A stretch of DNA of 58,907 bases from Flavobacteriaceae bacterium (GTDB lineage: Bacteria; Bacteroidota; Bacteroidia; Flavobacteriales; Flavobacteriaceae), in contig JABXHN010000025.1 of NCBI GenBank assembly GCA_013373635.1, positions 1-58,907 on the forward strand. The letters run 5' to 3'. The notes below the pieces were generated by a model. The model was not told the DNA's origin and searched no databases. It saw only the letters and a program-made list of their open reading frames with translations. Below, piece after piece: positions 7,550 to 15,921 of the stretch; within the stretch, counting starts at the first letter, position 1, and each line of letters starts with the position of its first letter. The position numbers and the translations under genes were made by a program.

Positions 7550-8698
7550 TTAGTTAAATCGATTTAATGCTTCAACAATTTTTTCTTCAGGAACACAAAG
7601 TGAAAAACGCACATAGCCTTCTCCATTGGATCCAAATATCGTTCCAGGTGCGATGAAGATGTCGTGCTCGTATAAGAGTTGATCCACCATCATTTCACTT
7701 GTAGTATGATTATTGCCAATCTTTGCCCAAACAAACATTCCTACAGCTGAAGGATCATAACTCAAATTGAGTTTGTCTGCTAATGCAAAGATGGCCTTTC
7801 TGCGTTTAGCGTAAATTTCGTTAAGTCCATCAAACCATGATTTAGGAGCTTTTAAGGCTTCAATCGCTCCTTTCTGAATTCCGTAAAACATTCCAGAATC
7901 CATATTGCTCTTTACTTTGAGAACCGCTTCTACTAAATCAGCTCTTCCCATGAGCATTCCAACTCTCCAACCTGCCATATTGAATGACTTGGATAGCGAA
8001 TTGAGTTCTAAAACGACTTCTTTTGCACCTTCTAAGGCAAGGATACTTTTTGGTGTTTTGTTGAGCACAAAACTGTATGGATTGTCCTTAACTAATAATA
8101 TTTGATGCTTTTTTGCAAAGGCAATTAAAGACTCCAAATCTGCATCTTCAGCAACAGCTCCCGTAGGCATATGAGGGTATCCTAGCCACATGAGTTTCAC
8201 CCCACTTAAATCCATTTTTTCTAGATCTGCAACCTGTGGAAACCAATTGTGTTTTTCTTCTAAATTGTAAAACAAAGGCTCTGCTTCTACCAAGCGCGTT
8301 ACAGAGGTATAGGTTGGATATCCAGGGTTTGGAACCAACACCTTATCTCCTGGATTTAAGAAGGCCATAGAAATATGCATGATTCCCTCCTTGGATCCCA
8401 TCAGTGGTAATACTTCACTAGTTGGATCTAGAGAAACTCCGTAATAGGTCTTGTAAAAATTCGCCATCTCCTCTCTTAACTCAGGAAGTCCCTGATACGA
8501 TTGGTATTGATGTGCTGATGGATGCGAAATAGCATCAGTAAGCGCATCGAGCACCTTTTGAGAAGGTGGTAAATCTGGAGAACCTATTCCCATATTGATG
8601 ATTGGCTTTCCTTGGCCCAACAGACCTCTTACCTCTCTCAATTTTTGTGAGAAATAGTACTCTTTTACCGATTGTAATCTATTGGCATTTTCAATCAT
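7550..8698 (-). CDS. PLP-dependent aminotransferase, class I/II, of the Phe/Tyr operon
   Basis: 382 residues, fold-type I. The PLP lysine lies in LNSLSKSFNMAGWRVGML (about residues 231-248). NPGYPTYTSV, DNPYSFV and the late VRFSLCVPEEKI are the usual substrate and phosphate-binding stretches. By position it should transaminate phenylpyruvate and 4-hydroxyphenylpyruvate (or prephenate) to complete Phe and Tyr synthesis. Sequence alone does not separate an aromatic from an aspartate/LL-DAP-like aminotransferase. Its ATG overlaps the pheA stop in an ATGA arrangement, pointing to translational coupling. Confidence 0.9.
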   Translation of the reverse strand: MIENANRLQSVKEYYFSQKLREVRGLLGQGKPIINMGIGSPDLPPSQKVLDALTDAISHPSAHQYQSYQGLPELREEMANFYKTYYGVSLDPTSEVLPLMGSKEGIMHISMAFLNPGDKVLVPNPGYPTYTSVTRLVEAEPLFYNLEEKHNWFPQVADLEKMDLSGVKLMWLGYPHMPTGAVAEDADLESLIAFAKKHQILLVKDNPYSFVLNKTPKSILALEGAKEVVLELNSLSKSFNMAGWRVGMLMGRADLVEAVLKVKSNMDSGMFYGIQKGAIEALKAPKSWFDGLNEIYAKRRKAIFALADKLNLSYDPSAVGMFVWAKIGNNHTTSEMMVDQLLYEHDIFIAPGTIFGSNGEGYVRFSLCVPEEKIVEALNRFN

Positions 8699-9522
8699 GA
8701 TCGAGCATTTTTATATTCTCCTAAGACTAAAAATTCTTCTGCCATAATTTCCAATAGAGAATGGGCTTTTTGGTAGTCTTCATACTTGTCAAAGGTCACA
8801 TCTACAAAAAAGGCATATTTCCAAGGAACATCAATTACTGGAAGGGATTGAATCTTCGTCAGGTTAATCGAACAATCACTTAAGACATTAAGCACCGTAG
8901 CAAGAGAGCCTCTTTTGTGATCCAATACAAAACGAAGTGACGCCTTGTTGATTTCACTCTTTGGAAGTTCCTTATTGCTTGCATTAATAATGATAAAACG
9001 TGTTGAATTGTGTTTAATCGTCTGAATATCATCTTCGATGATTTCAAGTTGGTATAATTCAGCAGCTTTCTTTGGTGCAATAGCAGCAACACCCATGAGT
9101 TTTTGCTCCTGAATATGTTTAGCAGAATCAGCGGTATCACTAGTCTCCACTAACTTTATATGAGGGTATTCATCAAAGAATTTCTTACACTGAAGAAGCG
9201 CCATAGGATGAGAATGCACTTCTTTAATATCCTCTAATGATTGACCTTCTAAAGCCATGAGATGATGATGGATATTCAAATAGTGTTCTCCAATAATATG
9301 AAGCTTGTTGTGATGAACAAGTGCGTAGTTCGGAATAATAGAACCAGCAATAGAATTTTCTATGGCCATCACTCCCTTATCAACACTACCATCGAGTATC
9401 TGACGAACCATTTGATCAAAGCTATCACACTCGCTGAGTGTAATATCAGTTCCAAAATAGTCTAATGCTACTTGATGGTGATTGGATCCCTTGATCCCTT
9501 GTATTGCTATTGTTAAACTCAT
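8695..9522 (-). CDS. pheA: Prephenate dehydratase
   Basis: 275 residues. The catalytic domain spans about 1-180 and contains the HNSTRFIII motif, whose Thr is catalytic. A C-terminal ACT domain (about 195-270) follows. It converts prephenate to phenylpyruvate. In the ACT domain the classic ESRP phenylalanine-binding motif reads QSLP (NLTKIQSLPV), so feedback inhibition by Phe may be altered. It is the first structural gene of the operon. Its ATG lies only 2 bases after the U-tract of the attenuator terminator, so expression is expected to depend on read-through. Confidence 0.96.
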   Translation of the reverse strand: MSLTIAIQGIKGSNHHQVALDYFGTDITLSECDSFDQMVRQILDGSVDKGVMAIENSIAGSIIPNYALVHHNKLHIIGEHYLNIHHHLMALEGQSLEDIKEVHSHPMALLQCKKFFDEYPHIKLVETSDTADSAKHIQEQKLMGVAAIAPKKAAELYQLEIIEDDIQTIKHNSTRFIIINASNKELPKSEINKASLRFVLDHKRGSLATVLNVLSDCSINLTKIQSLPVIDVPWKYAFFVDVTFDKYEDYQKAHSLLEIMAEEFLVLGEYKNARS

Positions 9523-9524
9523 TT

Positions 9525-9550
9525 AAAAAAAAATCCCGCTCTTGCGGGAC
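9525..9550 (-). terminator. Attenuator terminator just upstream of pheA
   Basis: On the minus strand GTCCCGC (9550-9544), loop AAGA and GCGGGAT (9539-9533) form a 7-bp stem followed by an uninterrupted run of nine U (9533-9525). The U-tract stops 2 bases before the pheA ATG. A terminator here, after a Phe/Tyr-rich leader ORF and before the first structural gene, is an attenuator rather than the end of another transcript. No minus-strand gene lies upstream for about 0.5 kb. Confidence 0.9.
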
Positions 9551-9594
9551 TTCTATAATTTTATGTTGATTTCTCAAATACTATATAAAGCCCC
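9546..9594 (-). promoter_or_regulatory. Antiterminator helix of the Phe/Tyr attenuator
   Basis: On the minus strand GGGGCUUUAUA (9594-9584) can pair with UAUAGAAGUCCC (9557-9546): 8 pairs, one bulged A, then 3 more pairs, including two G-U. The 3' strand contains the first five bases of the terminator 5' arm, so the two helices are mutually exclusive. The 5' strand begins with the last base of the leader stop codon. A ribosome finishing the leader would therefore mask it, whereas one stalled on Phe/Tyr codons would leave it free. A six-base match (ATACTA at 9634-9629 with TAGTAT at 9583-9578) could form a protector hairpin. Confidence 0.78.
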
Positions 9595-9650
9595 TAGCCC
9601 CTATTAAAATAGAAGTAAAAATAAGCGTTAGTATAAAATTGAGTATTCAT
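9594..9650 (-). CDS. Phe/Tyr leader peptide of the attenuator
   Basis: The 18-residue ORF MNTQFYTNAYFYFYFNRG runs from an ATG at 9650 to a TAG at 9594-9596. It contains four Phe and four Tyr, with YFYFYF at residues 10-15, and is preceded by the purine-rich AAAGGAAAT. It lies directly upstream of the antiterminator and attenuator terminator of the pheA operon. That placement and codon content are the hallmarks of ribosome-mediated attenuation as in E. coli pheL and trpL. The alternating codons fit an operon that makes both amino acids, since shortage of either charged tRNA would stall the ribosome in the same stretch. Being only 57 bases, it would be missed by normal gene calling. Confidence 0.88.
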   Translation of the reverse strand: MNTQFYTNAYFYFYFNRG

Positions 9651-9825
9651 ATTTCCTTTATTGAGCTGCTAATTTAGTATTAAAATTTATTTGAGCAAAT
9701 GAAATCATATGATTTTTACGTAATTAGCATAATTCATCACAATTTATCTCTATATAATTATATTTAAGAGGGATGAATTTAATTCTTATTAATTTGATAT
9801 AAGATGTCGTTTAACGAATCCCTAG
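9651..9825. other. AT-rich intergenic region upstream of the leader
   Basis: No gene or stable hairpin is seen. The promoter of the leader transcript must lie here on the minus strand. The best -7 match is TTCATTTG at about 9701 to 9694 (7 of 8 to TAnnTTTG), without a convincing TTG at the right distance, so no promoter is claimed. Confidence 0.5.
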
Positions 9826-9854
9826 TTGAAAATATCATCGGTTCCATATTTTTA
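9826..9854 (+). promoter_or_regulatory. Candidate promoter for the small membrane protein gene
   Basis: TTG at 9826-9828, an 18-base spacer and TATTTTTA at 9847-9854 (7 of 8 to TAnnTTTG). The first ATG of the small gene is 20 bases further on. The arrangement fits the Bacteroidota promoter pattern. Confidence 0.45.
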
Positions 9855-9874
9855 CATAATACAGCAATTAAAAA

Positions 9875-10111
9875 ATGAAATGTGAAAGTAATATGAAAAA
9901 TACAATATCAAAATATCCAATTATTTATTTATTCCTATTCTGTTGTGGTGGGCTAATATTAGGTATTGAGTTGAGTGAAATTATAAAACACGGATTTCCT
10001 AAAGACAATGTAAATCTCATACTGGATCTTAGCAGTATAATCTTCACAGCATTTTTATCTTTTTATTTTTTCTTTTGTTTTATAAAGACAAAAAAAACTA
10101 AACCTGACTAA
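9875..10111 (+). CDS. Small hypothetical membrane protein
   Basis: 78 residues with two hydrophobic segments (about residues 15-33 and 50-70) separated by a charged loop, and a basic tail ending KTKKTKPD. This predicts a two-helix inner-membrane protein. I do not recognise a family. A second ATG at 9893 (MKNTISKYP) is an equally possible start. Its 3' end overlaps the convergent metF stop by 4 bases. A reasonable promoter lies upstream. It is AT-rich and sits between two large biosynthetic operons, so it could be a lineage-specific insertion. Whether it is translated is not certain. Confidence 0.5.
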   Translation: MKCESNMKNTISKYPIIYLFLFCCGGLILGIELSEIIKHGFPKDNVNLILDLSSIIFTAFLSFYFFFCFIKTKKTKPD

Positions 10112-11058
10112 AACAAGGCTTTTGCAATATTGTAAATATTGTCAGATTTACCCATAGAATAGTAATGAAGTACTGGTACTCCAGCTTCTTTGAGTTCTCT
10201 GGATTGTTGAATTGCCCACTCGGTTCCTACCTCTCTTACAGCTTTATTATCCTTAGCGGCATCCACTGCATCAACTAAATCTTGTGGAAGGTCTATTTTA
10301 AATACCTGTGGTAATATATTTAAATGACGCTTTACTGCAATCGGTTTTATTCCTGGTATGATTGGAATAGTGATTCCCATAGCTCTTGCAGCCTCTACAA
10401 ACTCAAAATACTTTTGATTGTCAAAAAACATCTGTGTTACGACATAATCAGCTCCCTGATCTACCTTGTGTTGTAATCTTTGTAAGTCGGTCTTTAGAGA
10501 AGGAGCCTCCATATGTTTTTCTGGATATCCAGCTACTCCTACACAAAAATCAGAAAAAATTCCATCCTCTGTTGATTCGTACAGAAACTTTCCTTTGTTT
10601 AAATTCTTTATTTGAGTAACGAGCTCTGATGCATAAGTATGCCCTCCCTTTGTCGGAGTGAAAAAAGCCTCCTCTCTACGAGCATCTCCTCTTAATGCCA
10701 TCACATTTTCAATTCCCAAATACTGACAATCAACCAACATATATTCGGTTTCTTCTTTAGTAAAACCTCCACAGATCACATGAGGAACCGCATCGATCTT
10801 ATATTTATTCATGATCGAAGCACAGATTCCAACTGTTCCAGGTCTGGTTCTGGTGATCTGTTTTTCCAATCCACCCTCTTTTTGAATGTAAATGGCCTGT
10901 TCTCTCGAGGTAGTCACATCGATAAAGGGAGGCTTAAATTCCATTAGCGGATCGATATTGTTGAACAATTCCTGTATTCCCTTCCCTTTCACTGGAGGGA
11001 CGATTTCAAAAGAAAACAAGGTGTCTTTTGCCTGATTGATATGATCGGTAATTTTCAT
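10108..11058 (-). CDS. metF: Methylenetetrahydrofolate reductase MetF
   Basis: 316 residues, a flavin-dependent TIM barrel. The opening FSFEIVPPVKGKG carries the catalytic Glu, followed by FIDVTTSREQ, VMALRGDAR and GADYVVTQMFFDNQKYFEF, all characteristic of MetF. It reduces 5,10-methylene-THF to 5-methyl-THF, the methyl donor for MetH. It starts 4 bases after the metH stop and is the last gene of the methionine operon. No terminator is seen between it and the convergent small gene. Confidence 0.97.
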   Translation of the reverse strand: MKITDHINQAKDTLFSFEIVPPVKGKGIQELFNNIDPLMEFKPPFIDVTTSREQAIYIQKEGGLEKQITRTRPGTVGICASIMNKYKIDAVPHVICGGFTKEETEYMLVDCQYLGIENVMALRGDARREEAFFTPTKGGHTYASELVTQIKNLNKGKFLYESTEDGIFSDFCVGVAGYPEKHMEAPSLKTDLQRLQHKVDQGADYVVTQMFFDNQKYFEFVEAARAMGITIPIIPGIKPIAVKRHLNILPQVFKIDLPQDLVDAVDAAKDNKAVREVGTEWAIQQSRELKEAGVPVLHYYSMGKSDNIYNIAKALF

Positions 11059-11062
11059 AATC

Positions 11063-14000
11063 TTATTCGTTTGCTAAATTTGGAGCGAGCCACTTTTCTG
11101 CCTTTTCAATCGCTATTCCCTTTCTTTGGGCGTACTCCTCTAATTGTTCTTTAGTTATTTTTCCAACTCCAAAATACTTAGCCTCAGGATGTGCAAAATA
11201 GTATCCGGATACGGATGCTGCAGGCCACATGGCCAGACTTTCAGTAAGCGTTACCCCAATTGCATTTTCGACATCTAATAATTCCCAAATCGTTTCTTTT
11301 TCCAAGTGATCTGGACAAGCTGGATAGCCTGGGGCAGGCCTAATTCCCTTATACTGTTCACCGATGAGCTGATCATTAGTTAAATCCTCATCCTTAGCAT
11401 ACCCCCAGTAATTGGTTCGAACCTCTTTGTGGAGGTATTCAGCAGCTGCTTCAGCAAAACGGTCAGCGATCGCTTTAACCATGATGGAGTTGTAGTCATC
11501 GTGATTTTGCTGGTGCTGTTTCGCTAGTTCATCTGCTCCAAATACCGAAACACAAAAAGTTCCTATATAATCAGTCACATTTGATGATTTAGGTGCTATA
11601 TAGTCGCTAAGCGCCCTGTAAGAAGCTCCATCTCGCTTCTTGAGCTGTTGGCGAAGGGTTCTAAATACTTTACCATTGGCAAGTTCTATATCATCACTAT
11701 CATTACTATTAGCCTCAAAAATTCCAAAAACAGCTTTGGCTTGTAGTTGCTTTTGATCGATGAGTTCCTCTAAAGTAGCAAGAGCGTCTTTGTATAGACT
11801 GGTCGCTTGTTCTCCAACAACCTCATCAGTTAAAATAGCAGGATATTTTCCGTGTAAATCCCAGGATCTAAAAAAGGGAGTCCAATCGATAAACTCTTTA
11901 AGATCATTGAGGTTTAAGTCTAAAACCTTAATCCCTTTCTCCTTTGGTTCTACTGCTTGAAATTGATCCCAATTCAGAGCTACTTTATCGGCTCTTGCAT
12001 CGACAAGGGACACATAGGTTTTCTTTTTGGTTCGAGCCAAGAACTTCTGGGCAAACTCCTGGTACTCGTTTTGGATTTCCTGTTTGTAACGATCATTGGT
12101 TTCCTCTTGAAGCAAGTCTCCAACCACCGTTACCGCTCTAGAAGCATCATTGACATGAACTACTCCATATGGGTATTCTGGTGCAATCTTCACAGCAGTA
12201 TGTGCCTTAGAAGTCGTTGCTCCCCCAATGAGTAATGGTATTTGAAATCCTTCGCGTTTCATTTCTTTAGCTAAGAACACCATTTCATCTAAGGATGGAG
12301 TAATCAGTCCACTGAGTCCAATGACATCCACCTGTTCTTCCTTAGCCTTGGCAATAATCTTTTCAGGTGGAACCATCACTCCGAGATCCACTATTTCATA
12401 ATTGTTACAAGCTAAAACGACCGATACGATATTCTTACCGATATCGTGTACATCACCCTTGACAGTCGCCATTAATATCTTACCAGCTGCCTTAGTCTTC
12501 TCACCTGATTGATTGTTCTCAATTTCGATAAAGGGCAATAAATAGGCTACCGCCTTTTTCATAACACGAGCTGACTTGACCACCTGCGGTAAGAACATCT
12601 TACCATCACCAAAGAGGTCTCCAACTACATTCATTCCAATCATCAAATTGCCTTCGATGACTTCGATCGTTTTCTTACTGGCTAATCTCGCTTCTTCTAC
12701 ATCTTCAATAATGTAAGAATCGATTCCCTTTACGAGTGCCCTAGTGATTCTATTTTGAAGGGGTTCTTCTCTCCAAGAGAGATCTACCTTGGATTCTTTT
12801 GCAGTCCCCACTACTGTTTCAGCAAAATCCAAAAGACGTTCCGTCGCATCATCTCTACGATCTAAGATCACATCTTCAACATGCTCCAAAAGATCCTTAG
12901 GAATGTCATCGTATACTTCTAAAAGAGCAGGATTGACAATTCCCATATTCATTCCCGCTTTAATAGCGTGATATAAGAATACCGAATGCATGGCCTCTCG
13001 TACAGGATTGTTTCCTCTAAAACTGAAGGACACATTACTCACACCACCGGATACGCTACAATGAGGTAAGTTTTCTTTTACCCATCGTGTTGCTTCGATA
13101 AAATCAATTGCATTTTTGCGGTGTTCATCCATCCCAGTAGCTACAGGAAATATATTGAGGTCAAAGATGATATCCTCAGCTGGGAAATTAACCTCATCTA
13201 CCAAAATATCATAAGATCTTTTGGCTATTTCAATTCTGCGATCGTAATTATCAGCTTGTCCTACCTCATCAAAAGCCATCACGATAACTGCTGCACCGTA
13301 TTGTTTGATCGATGTAGCTTGTTGGATAAAATTCTCTTCTCCTTCTTTAAGTGAAATGGAATTTACTACACATTTTCCTTGAACGACCTGAAGACCCGCT
13401 TCAATAATCTCCCATTTGGAAGAATCGATCATAATGGGAACCTTTGAAATATCAGGTTCAGAAACGATAAGATTTAAGAATTCTACCATAGCCTCCTTAC
13501 CGTCGATTAGACCATCGTCCATATTGATATCGATAATCTGAGCACCATTATCTACTTGATCTCTTGCTATATCGAGAGCTTCATCAAATAAGCGATCCTT
13601 GATGAGTCGAAGGAATTTTCGAGAACCTGCCACATTGGTACGCTCACCAACATTGATAAAATTACTTTCTGGAGTAATCACAAGTGGTTCCAAGCCAGAG
13701 AGTTTCATCTGATGATCTTTAGACTGACCAAATACTCTTGGCTTTCCCTTTGAAGCTTCCTGAGCAATAGCTGCTATGTGTTCTGGCCTTGTTCCACAGC
13801 AACCTCCAACGATATTGACCAGTCCTTTTTCGATATAATTCTTTATTTGAGCAGCCATCTGTTTGGCTGTCTCATCGTATTCTCCAAAAGCATTTGGCAA
13901 ACCAGCATTTGGGTGAGCCGATACTGCAAAAGGAGCTTTCTGTGCCAAAACTTCAAGATGTGGAGTCAAGGCATCAGCACCTAAGGCACAGTTAAAACCA

Positions 14001-14725
14001 ATGGATAACAAATTAGCATGTGCCATCGAAATTAAAAAGGCTTCAGCCGTTTGTCCAGAAAGAGTTCTACCAGAAGCATCTGTAATGGTACCACTGATCA
14101 TAATCGGCAAATCGATCGAGCGTTCCTTATTAACCGCTTCGATAGCAAATAATGCCGCCTTTGCATTTAAGGTATCAAAGATGGTCTCGACTAATATGAT
14201 ATCAACACCTGCATCTACCAGAGCGTCGACCTGTTGCTTATAGGCTGTTCTTAACTCTTCAAATGAAATGGCTCTAAAACCAGGATTATTGACATCAGGC
14301 GACAAACTTGCTGTCTTGTTGGTAGGCCCGACACTCCCTGCTACAAAGCGAGGTTTTGAAGGGTCTTTTTTCGTAAACTCATCACAGACTTCTTTGGCGA
14401 GTTTAACAGCCTCAAAATTTAACTCATAGACCAATTCTTGCATCTGGTAATCTTCCATAGCAATGGTTGTACAAGAGAAGGTATTGGTTTCTATGATATC
14501 TGCACCCGCCTCAGCGTATTTGCGATGAATGGTCTTAATCGCCTCTGGCTGGGTTAGGGTTAATAAATCATTATTCCCCTGAAGTGGAGAAGGCCAATCT
14601 GCGAATCGCTTACCACGATAATCCTCTTCCGTAAATTTGTACTCTTGAATCATGGTTCCCATGGCTCCATCGAGTACTAAAATGCGTTTTTCTAATTGAG
14701 CTACTATGTCTTTTTTTGTTGCCAA
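11063..14725 (-). CDS. metH: Cobalamin-dependent methionine synthase MetH, full length
   Basis: 1220 residues with all four modules. The homocysteine-binding domain (about 1-325) has zinc ligands Cys246 and Cys309/Cys310 (GGCCGT). The pterin-binding domain (about 350-620) contains [13 protein letters not shown]. The B12 domain (about 650-890) contains GDVHDIGKN with cobalt-ligating His760. The SAM-dependent reactivation domain (about 900-1220) contains [14 protein letters not shown]. It transfers methyl from 5-methyl-THF to homocysteine and requires B12, which I do not see made in this window. The start appears to be TTG at 14725 (TTG GCA ACA AAA), giving the expected [20 protein letters not shown]; no in-frame ATG fits better. 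It follows metZ by 12 bases. Confidence 0.97.
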   Translation of the reverse strand: MATKKDIVAQLEKRILVLDGAMGTMIQEYKFTEEDYRGKRFADWPSPLQGNNDLLTLTQPEAIKTIHRKYAEAGADIIETNTFSCTTIAMEDYQMQELVYELNFEAVKLAKEVCDEFTKKDPSKPRFVAGSVGPTNKTASLSPDVNNPGFRAISFEELRTAYKQQVDALVDAGVDIILVETIFDTLNAKAALFAIEAVNKERSIDLPIMISGTITDASGRTLSGQTAEAFLISMAHANLLSIGFNCALGADALTPHLEVLAQKAPFAVSAHPNAGLPNAFGEYDETAKQMAAQIKNYIEKGLVNIVGGCCGTRPEHIAAIAQEASKGKPRVFGQSKDHQMKLSGLEPLVITPESNFINVGERTNVAGSRKFLRLIKDRLFDEALDIARDQVDNGAQIIDINMDDGLIDGKEAMVEFLNLIVSEPDISKVPIMIDSSKWEIIEAGLQVVQGKCVVNSISLKEGEENFIQQATSIKQYGAAVIVMAFDEVGQADNYDRRIEIAKRSYDILVDEVNFPAEDIIFDLNIFPVATGMDEHRKNAIDFIEATRWVKENLPHCSVSGGVSNVSFSFRGNNPVREAMHSVFLYHAIKAGMNMGIVNPALLEVYDDIPKDLLEHVEDVILDRRDDATERLLDFAETVVGTAKESKVDLSWREEPLQNRITRALVKGIDSYIIEDVEEARLASKKTIEVIEGNLMIGMNVVGDLFGDGKMFLPQVVKSARVMKKAVAYLLPFIEIENNQSGEKTKAAGKILMATVKGDVHDIGKNIVSVVLACNNYEIVDLGVMVPPEKIIAKAKEEQVDVIGLSGLITPSLDEMVFLAKEMKREGFQIPLLIGGATTSKAHTAVKIAPEYPYGVVHVNDASRAVTVVGDLLQEETNDRYKQEIQNEYQEFAQKFLARTKKKTYVSLVDARADKVALNWDQFQAVEPKEKGIKVLDLNLNDLKEFIDWTPFFRSWDLHGKYPAILTDEVVGEQATSLYKDALATLEELIDQKQLQAKAVFGIFEANSNDSDDIELANGKVFRTLRQQLKKRDGASYRALSDYIAPKSSNVTDYIGTFCVSVFGADELAKQHQQNHDDYNSIMVKAIADRFAEAAAEYLHKEVRTNYWGYAKDEDLTNDQLIGEQYKGIRPAPGYPACPDHLEKETIWELLDVENAIGVTLTESLAMWPAASVSGYYFAHPEAKYFGVGKITKEQLEEYAQRKGIAIEKAEKWLAPNLANE

Positions 14726-14737
14726 TAGATGTTGTAT

Positions 14738-15919
14738 TTAAGCGTTTGCTTTTTCTAAAGCTTGATCGATATCTGCAATGATATCATCGATATGTTCTAA
14801 TCCTACAGAAATACGTATCATTCCTTCACTGATACCAGCGTCTTGAAGTTGCTCAGGAGTTAATTTGGAATGCGTTGTCGATGCAGGATGGGTTACTATA
14901 CTTCTTGAATCTCCTAAATTAGCAGAGAGCGACAGCATTTGAATAGCATTAAAGAATCGTTTCCCTGACTCTAAACCACCTTTAACTTCAAAAGCCACAA
15001 CAGCTCCACCTGCCTTCATTTGCTTTTTCGCTACCTCATACATGGGATGAGACTTTAAAAAAGGATATTTTACCATCTCAACTTCGGGATGTGCTTCCAA
15101 GTGCTTGGCGAGTGCCAATGCATTTTCACAATGACGATCTACACGAACCGCTAAGGTTTCTAAACTCTTAGAAAGTACCCATGCATTAAATGGAGAAAGT
15201 GCAGGTCCAGTGATTCTAGCAAAACGATACACCTTATCGATAAGATCAGCAGAACCTACGGTTATACCTCCCAATACTCTTCCTTGACCATCCATCAACT
15301 TGGTTGCTGAATGAATCACTAAATCAGCACCAAAAGCAATAGGTTGTTGTAAATATGGAGAGGCAAAGCAGTTATCGACAATCAATAACAATTGATGCTT
15401 TTTAGCCAATTTTCCTAAAGCTTCTAAATCCAAAACATCTACTCCAGGATTGGTTGGAGATTCCACGTATAGAATCTTTGAATTTGGTTGAATCAACCTC
15501 TCAATTGATTCCATTGAATCCGTCACTTTAAAAAGTGACGTTTCAATATTCCACTTGGGAAAGAAATTGTTATACAAACTTAATGTCGATCCAAATACAC
15601 TTGCTGAAGAAACAATATGATCACCACTGTTAAGCAGTGCAGCAAATGTTGAATAGACAGCCGCCATTCCAGATGCGAAGGCAAATCCTGCCTCAGCTCC
15701 TTCCATTTGACATACCTTTTCAATAAACTCAGAAGAGTTGGGATTGGAATATCTGGAATAGATATTGCGTTCTTTCTCCTCTGCAAAAGAGGCTCTCATA
15801 TCTTCAGCATCCTCAAACACAAAACTAGAAGTTAAGTATAAGGGTGTGGAATGTTCTAAGAACGAACTGCGTTCGTTTTGAGTTCTTATAGCGTTTGTTT
15901 CAAACTTTTTCTTAGTCAT
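14738..15919 (-). CDS. metZ: O-acylhomoserine sulfhydrylase (MetZ-like, Cys/Met metabolism PLP enzyme)
   Basis: 393 residues. PLP lysine Lys207 lies in HSATKLMDGQGRVLGG, a form typical of O-succinylhomoserine sulfhydrylases (MetZ). SRYSNPNSSEFIEKV and FASGMAA are further family motifs. It should make homocysteine directly from an activated homoserine and sulfide. Its partner is the homoserine acyltransferase domain encoded immediately upstream (2 bases away), whose acyl donor (acetyl or succinyl) I cannot determine. A cystathionine gamma-synthase role is less likely because no metC/beta-lyase is present and the motif is MetZ-like. Confidence 0.88.
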   Translation of the reverse strand: MTKKKFETNAIRTQNERSSFLEHSTPLYLTSSFVFEDAEDMRASFAEEKERNIYSRYSNPNSSEFIEKVCQMEGAEAGFAFASGMAAVYSTFAALLNSGDHIVSSASVFGSTLSLYNNFFPKWNIETSLFKVTDSMESIERLIQPNSKILYVESPTNPGVDVLDLEALGKLAKKHQLLLIVDNCFASPYLQQPIAFGADLVIHSATKLMDGQGRVLGGITVGSADLIDKVYRFARITGPALSPFNAWVLSKSLETLAVRVDRHCENALALAKHLEAHPEVEMVKYPFLKSHPMYEVAKKQMKAGGAVVAFEVKGGLESGKRFFNAIQMLSLSANLGDSRSIVTHPASTTHSKLTPEQLQDAGISEGMIRISVGLEHIDDIIADIDQALEKANA

Positions 15920-15921
15920 AA

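Noticed and set aside
8880-9140. Minus-strand 86-residue frame inside pheA
   Set aside because: It lies in another frame of the conserved prephenate dehydratase gene, with composition of a shadow frame.
9773-9802. Plus-strand mini-ORF MNLILINLI, considered as a second (Leu/Ile) leader peptide
   Set aside because: No terminator, antiterminator or Leu/Ile gene follows it on the plus strand; AT-rich sequence produces such ORFs by chance.
11957-12235. Plus-strand 92-residue frame inside metH
   Set aside because: Antisense to the conserved B12 and activation domains; no start context or family.
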